Program-made: the position numbers and the translations under genes | NCBI GenBank assembly: GCA_029573365.1 | Contig: JAKQGD010000370.1 | Coordinates: 1-20,723, forward strand | DNA from: Bacteroidota bacterium | GTDB lineage: Bacteria; Bacteroidota; Bacteroidia; Chitinophagales; Saprospiraceae | Direction: 5' to 3' | DNA: 20,723 nucleotides | Part shown: positions 14,475 through 20,723 of the stretch, in pieces | How the letters are laid out: the number at the start of each line of letters is the position of its first letter | Numbering within the stretch: position 1 is the first letter of the stretch | The notes under the pieces: generated by a model | Seen by the model: only the letters and a program-made list of their open reading frames with translations | What the model was told of the DNA's origin: nothing | Databases searched by the model: none

Positions 14475-14885
14475 TCAGGAGAGGGTAAACTCTGTAGATA
14501 TCTCGGTATTAAGCAGTTTGCTGATTGGACAATTGGCCTCAGCATCCTTTACCAGTTCACCAAACTTCTCATGGTCAATGCCCGGTACACACGCAGACAA
14601 AACAAGCTTTGAAGATGTGATGGCACCGCCTTCGAGGGTGATGTGGCATGTAGTAATGAGCTCGTCAGGAACAAAACCCGCACCGGTCAGCAAAAATGAA
14701 AGCTTCATGGTAAAACATCCGGCATGTGCCGCTGCAATAAGTTCCTCAGGGTTTGTCCCTATACCTTCTTCAAATCGGGACAGGTAAGAATACTGGGTTT
14801 GATTAAGTACGGTGCTTTGGGTGGTAAGGTGACCTTTGCCTTCTTTGCCACTGCCGGTCCACATGGCGGTTGCTTTACGTATCAT
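14475..14885 (-). CDS. osmC: OsmC-family peroxiredoxin
   Basis: Encodes 136 aa, close to E. coli OsmC (143 aa). The two catalytic cysteines are visible: Cys57 in AAAHAGCFTMKLS, the peroxidatic residue, and Cys119 in EANCPISKLL, the resolving residue. The GTNPEELIAAAHAGC block is diagnostic of the OsmC branch as opposed to the Ohr branch (which has GTNPEQLFAAGYAAC), and I favour OsmC over Ohr on this basis. It reduces organic hydroperoxides using thiols in the cytosol and is often induced by osmotic or stationary-phase stress. A TACATTTG -7 box lies 29 nt upstream. Its 3' end touches the MOSC gene; the carbonic anhydrase gene lies upstream on the same strand with 131 nt between, so it probably forms its own unit. 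Confidence 0.92.
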   Translation of the reverse strand: MIRKATAMWTGSGKEGKGHLTTQSTVLNQTQYSYLSRFEEGIGTNPEELIAAAHAGCFTMKLSFLLTGAGFVPDELITTCHITLEGGAITSSKLVLSACVPGIDHEKFGELVKDAEANCPISKLLNTEISTEFTLS

Positions 14886-14914
14886 GGTTCTGGATGTGAT
14901 TTTGATTTAAACTT

Positions 14915-14922
14915 CAAATGTA
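14915..14922 (-). promoter_or_regulatory. -7 promoter box of osmC
   Basis: TACATTTG on the minus strand (14922-14915) matches TAnnTTTG and lies about 30 nt before the ATG at 14885. The -33 region has only a T-rich partial match. Confidence 0.5.
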
Positions 14923-15016
14923 ATCAATAAAATGTAACCTAAAATGGAATAAATGGCGGAGGTTGCCTGTTATCAGTTCTATGCCCATGTATTTGGTTTT
15001 ACAATCATCTTTTATC

Positions 15017-15640
15017 TCAGCTAAAAAAATGTACCTCCCCACTTTCGACATCATACATACCGCCTACTATGGCAATTTTGTTTTCCTCCACCAGGTTACG
15101 GATTATTTGGCTCTCATTGCGAATTCTGTCCATGGTCAACTGTACATTAAGAGAAGCCACTTTTTCTACAAATTCAGAATTTTTACTATTTCGGTTGTCT
15201 GCCGTACTCGTTTCTGCCGTAACAGCCGGTTGTATTTTTTTAAGAAGTGTAGTCAGATGACCCATTTCTAAGTTATCACAGGCACCTTTGATAGCCCCGC
15301 ACTTAGTGTGCCCAAGTACAACTATGATACGAGATCCTACCACGTTTGTGGCAAACTCCATACTGCCGAGAATGTCCTCATTTAGTATATTACCCGCTAT
15401 ACGTATGCTGAAAATATCACCTAAGCCCTGATCGAAAATAAGCTCTGCTGAGGTTCGACTATCGATACAGCTCAGGATTACGGCAAAGGGCCATTGGCCG
15501 TCACGGGTATCATTGACTTGCTCGAGAAGGTTTCGGTTTATTTTCAGATTATTGACAAATCTGGCATTGCCCTCTTTTAAAAACTGAAGAGCTTTTAAGG
15601 GTGTAATTGTTGCCTGCGTTTCGGCTGAATGTGCTTTCAT
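15017..15640 (-). CDS. Beta-class carbonic anhydrase
   Basis: Encodes 207 aa, normal for beta-carbonic anhydrases. Zinc ligands and the catalytic dyad are present: Cys58, Asp60 and Arg62 in SCIDSRTS, and His111 and Cys114 in GHTKCGAIKG. The enzyme interconverts CO2 and bicarbonate in the cytosol. There is no signal peptide: the N-terminus MKAHSAETQATITPLKALQF leads straight into the family helix ending in LKEGNARF. Its ATG overlaps the stop of the SulP gene (ATGA), a sign of translational coupling and joint function, as in bicarbonate-transporter/carbonic-anhydrase pairs. Together with dabAB upstream it forms an inorganic-carbon cluster. No terminator was recognised downstream. Confidence 0.95.
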   Translation of the reverse strand: MKAHSAETQATITPLKALQFLKEGNARFVNNLKINRNLLEQVNDTRDGQWPFAVILSCIDSRTSAELIFDQGLGDIFSIRIAGNILNEDILGSMEFATNVVGSRIIVVLGHTKCGAIKGACDNLEMGHLTTLLKKIQPAVTAETSTADNRNSKNSEFVEKVASLNVQLTMDRIRNESQIIRNLVEENKIAIVGGMYDVESGEVHFFS

Positions 15641-17271
15641 TTTTTTTCTTTATTTAATTTATTAAAAGGAGATCTTATTCGTTCGACCCAGGTGTTTCTG
15701 TTTTCGTCAAGGGTGTTTTCAAGTTTGTATTCCGATTTAAATCCTACAAGTTCTACACTGATATTGCGTTCAGGACCCCCGATTTCCTTAAATTCTTTGA
15801 TAAGATCCAGTACATCATGGGCAATATATTCGGAATCAGAAGCATTGATTACCACGGTACTGTTGTCAGGCAGATGGCTCAGAGTAAGTTTTATTGCTGC
15901 TTTATTGAGGAATGAAACCTCCTGTGCCAGGTCCAGGTGGATAATTTCTCCTGATTTATAACTTTCCTTACGGTAGTAATAAGCTCGTTTGAGATTGCCA
16001 CGGAGGATAAAAATAAAGCTGATAATCATACCTGTGGCCACGCCTTTAAGCAGGTCTGTAAAAACGACAGCGACAATTGTGCTTATAAATGGAATAAACT
16101 GATATTTTCCCTGCGACCAAAATCTTTTTACTTTTTCAATGCCGGCCAGTTTATAACCTATAAGAAGCAGAATGGCTGCAAGAGAAGCCAGGGGTATTTT
16201 GTTTAAAATTCCCGGTATAGCCAATACACATACCAATAGCAATAAACCATGAAAGATGGTAGAAAACTTGGTCCTTGCACCGGCATTTATATTGGCTGTT
16301 GTCCGCACCACCACAGAAGTCATGGGCAGTCCTCCTATCAATCCGCTGAGCAAGTTTCCTATACCCTGGGCTTTTAACTCCTTATTGGGGTTCGTATATC
16401 GTTTATGTAAGTCCATTCTGTCACCGGCTTCTATACAAAGCAGGGTTTCGATGGATGCAACAATGGCAATCGTAGCTCCGACGGTCCAGACCGCGGGGCT
16501 CAAAAAACCGCTGACATCAGGTAAGGTAAAAAGTGTCGGAAAATCAATGATATTTTGCAGAATAGGAAGGCTGACCAGGTGTGAATCCTGGATGGTTAAA
16601 GTTTCCGAGGTTTGCTTAAAGATTTCATTTAACAAAATACCTGAGACCACAGCCACCAAAGCACCGGGAACAGATTTAAATTTTTTGAAAGCAGGATTTT
16701 TTTCCCAAAGCAGCAAAATACAAAGCGAAACAACGCTGACAATGATCGCACCCATATGAAGATTGGCAAAGGAGTCCAGGAAACTTGTAATCGTGTTGGA
16801 TCCTGATTTTTCAACAAAATCCAGGTCGCCCTCTGAATCCTTGTCATATCCGACAGCATGGGGTATTTGTTTTAAAAAAATGATGACACCTATGCCTGCC
16901 AGCATGCCTTCGATGACATTATTAGGGAAATAATTGGAAATGGTTCCTGCCTTTATTAAACCCAGCACTATCTGAATAAGACCCGCAATTATTACCGCTG
17001 CAAGAAACAACTCAAATTTGCCCAAAGTGGAAACGGAAGTCAACACTATGGCAGTCAGGCCCGCCGCAGGCCCGGTCACACTGACATGCGAATTACTTAA
17101 GAATCCCACAACTATACCTCCCACAATGCCAGCAATGATGCCGGAAAACAAAGGCACACCTGATGCCATGGCAATACCCAGACATAATGGTAAGGCTACT
17201 AAAAAAACGACAAGTCCGGAAGAAAAATCGTGTTTAGAAAATTCATTTTTATTAATCATGGTGTTTTTCAA
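15637..17271 (-). CDS. SulP-family anion transporter with STAS domain, probably bicarbonate
   Basis: Encodes 544 aa, or 540 aa from the second ATG (17259). Residues about 15-430 contain 10-14 hydrophobic segments with the SulP marks: FLVALPLCLGIAMASGVP in the first helix, SVTGPAAGLTAIV in the third and GLPMTSVVVRTTANINAGA. The C-terminal part (about 440-530, EIIHLDLAQEVSFLNKAAI and DSEYIAHDVLDLI) is a STAS domain. SulP proteins move sulfate, bicarbonate or other anions; members next to carbonic anhydrases are usually assigned bicarbonate. The 4-nt overlap with the carbonic anhydrase gene and the nearby dabAB support bicarbonate, but transport has to be inferred. The gene lies 229 nt downstream of the small exported protein. 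I saw no clear TAnnTTTG promoter in that gap. Confidence 0.9.
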   Translation of the reverse strand: MKNTMINKNEFSKHDFSSGLVVFLVALPLCLGIAMASGVPLFSGIIAGIVGGIVVGFLSNSHVSVTGPAAGLTAIVLTSVSTLGKFELFLAAVIIAGLIQIVLGLIKAGTISNYFPNNVIEGMLAGIGVIIFLKQIPHAVGYDKDSEGDLDFVEKSGSNTITSFLDSFANLHMGAIIVSVVSLCILLLWEKNPAFKKFKSVPGALVAVVSGILLNEIFKQTSETLTIQDSHLVSLPILQNIIDFPTLFTLPDVSGFLSPAVWTVGATIAIVASIETLLCIEAGDRMDLHKRYTNPNKELKAQGIGNLLSGLIGGLPMTSVVVRTTANINAGARTKFSTIFHGLLLLVCVLAIPGILNKIPLASLAAILLLIGYKLAGIEKVKRFWSQGKYQFIPFISTIVAVVFTDLLKGVATGMIISFIFILRGNLKRAYYYRKESYKSGEIIHLDLAQEVSFLNKAAIKLTLSHLPDNSTVVINASDSEYIAHDVLDLIKEFKEIGGPERNISVELVGFKSEYKLENTLDENRNTWVERIRSPFNKLNKEKK

Positions 17272-17500
17272 TTTGATAATAAAATATTTGTAAAAACTCC
17301 ATACCCTGGAGATTGACAGAGTTTTCCCTTTATTTATCTATTGGGTAAAATGCTTTTTGACTTTGTTTTTCTATGAGGAACATAGACAGAATTACACATC
17401 AAAAGCTACCCGTAAATATGGAACAAGCTTTACATACCCATCTGATAATGAAATGTGAGTTTACGCAATGTGCATACATAAACCCGGTCGATTCAGACCA

Positions 17501-17806
17501 TCAAATAATCTCGGGAGGATTTTCACCCGGCAGGATGACAACACTGGCCAAGGGTGCGTAGCAATAATGAAAATCAATCAGATTTCTGACATAGTTTTTA
17601 TCAAACCACATTCTGGCTTCACTATAAAAGGCAGCGGGAAACTCAGATAGTTTTTTTAACAAATTTTGAGAATTGTCGGTATTGTTAGATTCCTCTTCTA
17701 TTTCAGCCATGTTTTCCAGTGTCCAGGACAAGCCGGAAAATACACTAACATGTGAAGAGTACATCACACAAAACAACAATAATAAAACTACAAATAGCCG
17801 GCTCAT
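17501..17806 (-). CDS. Small exported hypothetical protein in the carbon cluster
   Basis: Encodes 101 aa. The N-terminus MSRLFVVLLLLFCVMYSS is a clear signal peptide or membrane anchor. The rest is acidic at first (MAEIEEESNNTDNSQN, about 33-48), then amphipathic with aromatic residues (FPAAFYSEARMWFDKNYV), ending PGENPPEII. I recall small Bacteroidota exported proteins with acidic middle parts and a Pro-Pro-Glu end, but know no function for them. A TATCTTTA box (close to TAnnTTTG) lies some 20 nt upstream of the ATG. It lies on the same strand between dabB and the SulP gene, with about 230-260 nt on each side, so it may be independently expressed. Real gene likely; role unknown. Confidence 0.6.
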   Translation of the reverse strand: MSRLFVVLLLLFCVMYSSHVSVFSGLSWTLENMAEIEEESNNTDNSQNLLKKLSEFPAAFYSEARMWFDKNYVRNLIDFHYCYAPLASVVILPGENPPEII

Positions 17807-18068
17807 GTCATATTACCAATGCCTAAAGATAACTTAATTTTTGTTATAGACAAACTTTTTCAAAAGTGCCTGCAATGGCTACCGTTACCTTTTTAATGTA
17901 TATGGTAGGTTTAAAAGTTCAATTGCAAAAGTGACTCCTGATTTTTTACAACCCTGCATTCAACCTGACCTGTATCCCTGTTAACAAATATTATTTAAAT
18001 TTTGGTGCAGGTTAGTCGATATACAAACAAATCAAATATTTGCCATCTATACTACAAAACTGGATAAG

Positions 18069-19937
18069 TTATGAAGATCTCTGTGCTATGGAATGGTATC
18101 TTTTTGTATGTGGCCCGAGGAAAATCCGGGCATACATCCTGATCAGGGCTATACCTGTGATTACAAATCCAAGTGACAGAAAAAAGGCAAGTATGACCTG
18201 GTCATAATCTACATGAGCAAAAAGAATATCCTCACCTATAAAGGTCGGTGTGATAGGAAATCCCGCCAGTCCCAGACAGGCCAGAAGGAACAGAGCTGCT
18301 AGTTTGGGGTGTTCGTATACATGTCCTTGAAAACGGTTGAGATCCACATCGGGTTCTAGGGCTTTGACTCTGAGCAGGACAAAATATCCGAGTACTGCCG
18401 AAACAACCACTCCTGAAAGGTAAAACATAATCTCGCTTGGCATCAGGTTGTCTTTAAACGATATGGCAAGGATGACCCAAAACGGATTCATCACAAGGGT
18501 AGTCCAGGCCACAAAGATGTTTTTGCGGGCAGCATAACCCCTGAATACAAGCATGAGACCGATAAACGCAAAAATACCTGGCAAAACCTCTACAACAAAT
18601 GGCGGCAGTTTGTAATGCATAATCAGTATCAGCAAGCCACCTAGATAGGTGGCAATCGTCACATAATAAAGGTTGCTAATGGTGATAAATCTCAACAGAT
18701 TACCCAGATTTTTAAAAGGTTTCCAGAGCAGTCTGTCCAGCAATTCGTCCATGTTGTATTCCTTGATGCTGAGTAGGAAAAGGGAGTATTCGACTTTTTT
18801 CGAAAACTTTGTTTCAATGTTCTGATGACGTGGCTCAAAGTGGTAAAACTGCTCTCTGATGAGGTAGCTGACGGCTGATGGCGATACGAGCAACTGATAG
18901 GTACGGAGGAAAGCATTTCCCGCAAAATGGACCAGAGCCACGGTTTCGAGGCCCAAAGAAAGCTCTATGAATATCAGACCTATCTGGGCTATGGAGGCAT
19001 ATGCTATCTGGCTTTTTACAGATGATTGTACCCGTCCTATGGAAGCACCTATAGCTGCTGAAATAAACCCTATCAGACCGATCATAACTCTGGCGAAGAC
19101 CTGGTGTTCCCAGAAGGGAAAGGTGCGGAGCAATAAGAATACACCCAGATGTACCGAAAGTGAACCGTAAAATATGGCACTTGACGGGGTGGGCCCCTCC
19201 ATTGCCCTGGGCAGCCATGAAGAATAAGGAAACTGAGCTGATTTGGCACAGGCTGCCGTAAGAATCATTAGTGAGATAAAAATGCCAAAAAGTGAATGGG
19301 CCTCCAGGTGATGGCTTACCAGGTCGGCATTCAGCAATTTTTCGAAGGTGATGTTTTCATGCCACAGGTGGTGACTGGCCCACATCGCCAGGATGATGCC
19401 TACATCACCGATCCGGTAAATCGAAAACACTTTATACGCATTTTTAACCGGAAGATACCTTTCGCGGTAAAATGCCACCAGCAGAAAAGAGGTGATTCCA
19501 AGGATTTCCCAGCCTATAAAGAGGGTTTCAAGGTTGCCCGAAAAAATAGCAAGGGTATAACCCGAATAGAAAAATAATATGGTATAGAAAAATCTTTTGT
19601 ATCCTGATTCTCTATGCAGATAGATCCTGCTGTAGGTTGAAACCAAAAATGTCAGCATGGCACCCACCACACTATACACAGCCGTGACTTTATCGTAGTA
19701 AAGATCTATGAAAAAATCCATTTCATGACCCTGATATAACGAAAGCTCTTTGAGGTTAATATGGTTAAATCCATGAAAGGCCCATAAAATTAACAGTGTC
19801 AGTACGGCGATAAAGTGAAAACCGATCATTGTAAATGCAAATCCGGAAATCAGCTTCTCACGGTCTTTGGGTAGAAAAAGCGACACCAGAAAGGCCATGA
19901 AAGGCCATAAAACTATAAACTCTACAAATCTGTCCAT
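18069..19937 (-). CDS. dabB: DabB: NuoL-like proton channel of the DAB inorganic-carbon pump
   Basis: Encodes 622 aa, with hydrophobic segments throughout and the antiporter core of NuoL/MrpA proteins. Key residues are Glu144 in FIGWEILGITSF, Lys232 in AKSAQFPYSSWLPRAMEGPTP, and Lys308 in SSVKSQIAYASIAQIG. They match the proton-path Glu and Lys of complex I subunits. Where NuoL has SALIHAATMV, this protein has SAIFYGSLSV, so the His at that spot is Tyr. It follows the DabA gene by 7 nt, which marks it as DabB and not a complex I subunit; no other nuo genes are nearby. DabB lets protons flow in and thereby drives DabA to hydrate CO2 in one direction at the inner membrane. It is longer than well-known DabB proteins (about 550 aa); residues past about 430 add further membrane helices. 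Confidence 0.85.
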   Translation of the reverse strand: MDRFVEFIVLWPFMAFLVSLFLPKDREKLISGFAFTMIGFHFIAVLTLLILWAFHGFNHINLKELSLYQGHEMDFFIDLYYDKVTAVYSVVGAMLTFLVSTYSRIYLHRESGYKRFFYTILFFYSGYTLAIFSGNLETLFIGWEILGITSFLLVAFYRERYLPVKNAYKVFSIYRIGDVGIILAMWASHHLWHENITFEKLLNADLVSHHLEAHSLFGIFISLMILTAACAKSAQFPYSSWLPRAMEGPTPSSAIFYGSLSVHLGVFLLLRTFPFWEHQVFARVMIGLIGFISAAIGASIGRVQSSVKSQIAYASIAQIGLIFIELSLGLETVALVHFAGNAFLRTYQLLVSPSAVSYLIREQFYHFEPRHQNIETKFSKKVEYSLFLLSIKEYNMDELLDRLLWKPFKNLGNLLRFITISNLYYVTIATYLGGLLILIMHYKLPPFVVEVLPGIFAFIGLMLVFRGYAARKNIFVAWTTLVMNPFWVILAISFKDNLMPSEIMFYLSGVVVSAVLGYFVLLRVKALEPDVDLNRFQGHVYEHPKLAALFLLACLGLAGFPITPTFIGEDILFAHVDYDQVILAFFLSLGFVITGIALIRMYARIFLGPHTKRYHSIAQRSS

Positions 19938-19944
19938 TTTAAAA

Positions 19945-20723
19945 TTACTTTACGAAAAATACCGGAAGATTATCTTTCTCGTGACTGAATAAGGTTTCAA
20001 GGTTTTCTTTATTTACTGGCTTAAAATCCGGAATGTATGTTTTGAAACCGCCTTCAGAAAAAGTATAAATGGCACGTGTCTCGGGGTGGACCACGGCCAG
20101 ATGCACCCATTCATTGATAAACCACTCGTACAGTTCCGGCGTAGTCTGTATTGTCTTAAGTACGGTTTCGGGCAGGTGTTCCACGATGATGAGAAGCCGG
20201 AGAGGATCATGCACTTCGACCATCTGATTAGGCAATCCCGGCCTCAGGTCGCCATCAATGCCGTTGGCAACGCCGATGAGCCCCATCACATTGTGTGGCA
20301 ACTTGGTCCCGGCACCCAGCTTGAGATTATCCACCCTGGAAAAATAATACTCCAGATTTATACCACCACAGACGGGAGCCGCCGCCTTTAGGATGTTAAA
20401 TAGATACTTGCCGTCAGGGTCAATGCTGTAATCATACGAATTCATAAATGCCCTGCGGTCGAGAAACAGATGATCGGTCATTTCCCTTCTTCCTACGATA
20501 CAAAGGCAATTTGTGGCGTGGTTTAACTCAGGGCGGGGCTCAAAAAGTGACACCGACCGTCTCTTGACACTTTCGTGGAGTTTATTGATGTCAGTGCGGT
20601 AGTCGGTGGTGTCAAACCTGCGGGCACGTTCGCGTGCATTTCTCGCCAGGGCCTTGTTAAACACCTGCTTGTTGTTCTCATGAAACCGGCTTTTGGCGAG
20701 GTCTGCAAATGTGTCGTCATAAA
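19945..20723 (-). CDS. dabA: DabA (DUF2309/UPF0753), C-terminal part, truncated by window edge
   Basis: The frame is open to the right edge, so about 258 codons of a protein usually 800 or more aa long are seen. Fragment motifs of the DUF2309 C-terminal region are NARERARRFD, CIVGRREMTDHLFLDRRAFM, NSYDYSIDPDGKYL, GGINLEYYFSRVDNLKLGAG, KLPHNVMGLIGV and GDLRPGLPNQMVEVHDP. DabA is a zinc protein related to beta-carbonic anhydrases that, with DabB, carries out energy-coupled CO2 hydration. Its Cys/Asp/His/Cys zinc site lies further N-terminal in the family and is expected outside this window, so activity cannot be checked here. The stop is 7 nt before the dabB ATG. An apparent start at 20664 (GTG) is internal and should not be used. 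Confidence 0.9.
   Translation of the reverse strand, partial: YDDTFADLAKSRFHENNKQVFNKALARNARERARRFDTTDYRTDINKLHESVKRRSVSLFEPRPELNHATNCLCIVGRREMTDHLFLDRRAFMNSYDYSIDPDGKYLFNILKAAAPVCGGINLEYYFSRVDNLKLGAGTKLPHNVMGLIGVANGIDGDLRPGLPNQMVEVHDPLRLLIIVEHLPETVLKTIQTTPELYEWFINEWVHLAVVHPETRAIYTFSEGGFKTYIPDFKPVNKENLETLFSHEKDNLPVFFVK

Noticed and set aside
14475..14885. Ohr-type organic hydroperoxide resistance protein
   Set aside because: The Cys57 context (AAAHAGCFTM) matches the OsmC branch, not the Ohr branch.
17373..17650. Short plus-strand open frames between SulP and the small exported gene
   Set aside because: They overlap the antisense of the 101-aa gene or intergenic DNA and show no coding pattern.
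18069..19937. NuoL subunit of respiratory complex I
   Set aside because: No other nuo gene is present, and the gene directly follows a DUF2309 (DabA) gene by 7 nt, which defines the DAB pair.

Overview
The window comes from a member of the Bacteroidota. The evidence is a secreted protein with a type IX secretion (T9SS) C-terminal sorting domain, promoters of the TTTG / TAnnTTTG type, weak or absent Shine-Dalgarno sequences, and several lineage-typical hypothetical families. Family or genus cannot be fixed from the sequence. No rRNA, tRNA or CRISPR array was seen.

Left region (1 to about 5230) is AT-rich, gene-poor and full of repeats, and looks like the edge of an accessory or mobile segment, although no integrase, transposase or relaxase is visible. 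It opens with the 3' part of a multicopper oxidase fused to a beta-rich C-terminal domain. A gene-free kilobase with inverted repeats follows. Then come three copies (A, B, C) of a structured hairpin element with an invariant core and covarying stems. Copy A precedes a 143-aa hypothetical gene. Copies B and C each sit 27-29 nt in front of one of two paralogous 77-aa Cys/Arg-rich ORFs. A terminator, a 251-aa hypothetical gene on the minus strand and a divergent 62-aa gene complete the region. The divergent intergenic space carries two recognisable promoters and an operator-like palindrome. The hairpin plus 77-aa ORF cassette is the strongest candidate here for something undescribed.

Middle region (5238 to 14885) is ordinary chromosome with higher GC. 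It holds a T9SS cargo protein with FG-GAP-like calcium loops, a convergent NhaC-type Na+/H+ antiporter, and a divergent tripartite RND efflux operon (lipoprotein adaptor, HAE1-type pump, TolC-like outer membrane factor). A MOSC-domain gene follows in the same operon, then an OsmC-type peroxide/thiol reductase on the opposite strand whose stop codon abuts the MOSC stop.

Right region (15017 to the end, all minus strand) is an inorganic-carbon cluster. In transcription order it contains the C-terminal part of a DabA (DUF2309) protein, DabB (NuoL-like proton channel), a small exported protein, a SulP-family anion transporter with STAS domain, and a beta-carbonic anhydrase whose start overlaps the SulP stop. 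DabAB would drive vectorial CO2 hydration, SulP would import bicarbonate, and the carbonic anhydrase would interconvert CO2 and bicarbonate inside the cell. Together they suggest a heterotroph that supplies bicarbonate to carboxylases at low CO2.
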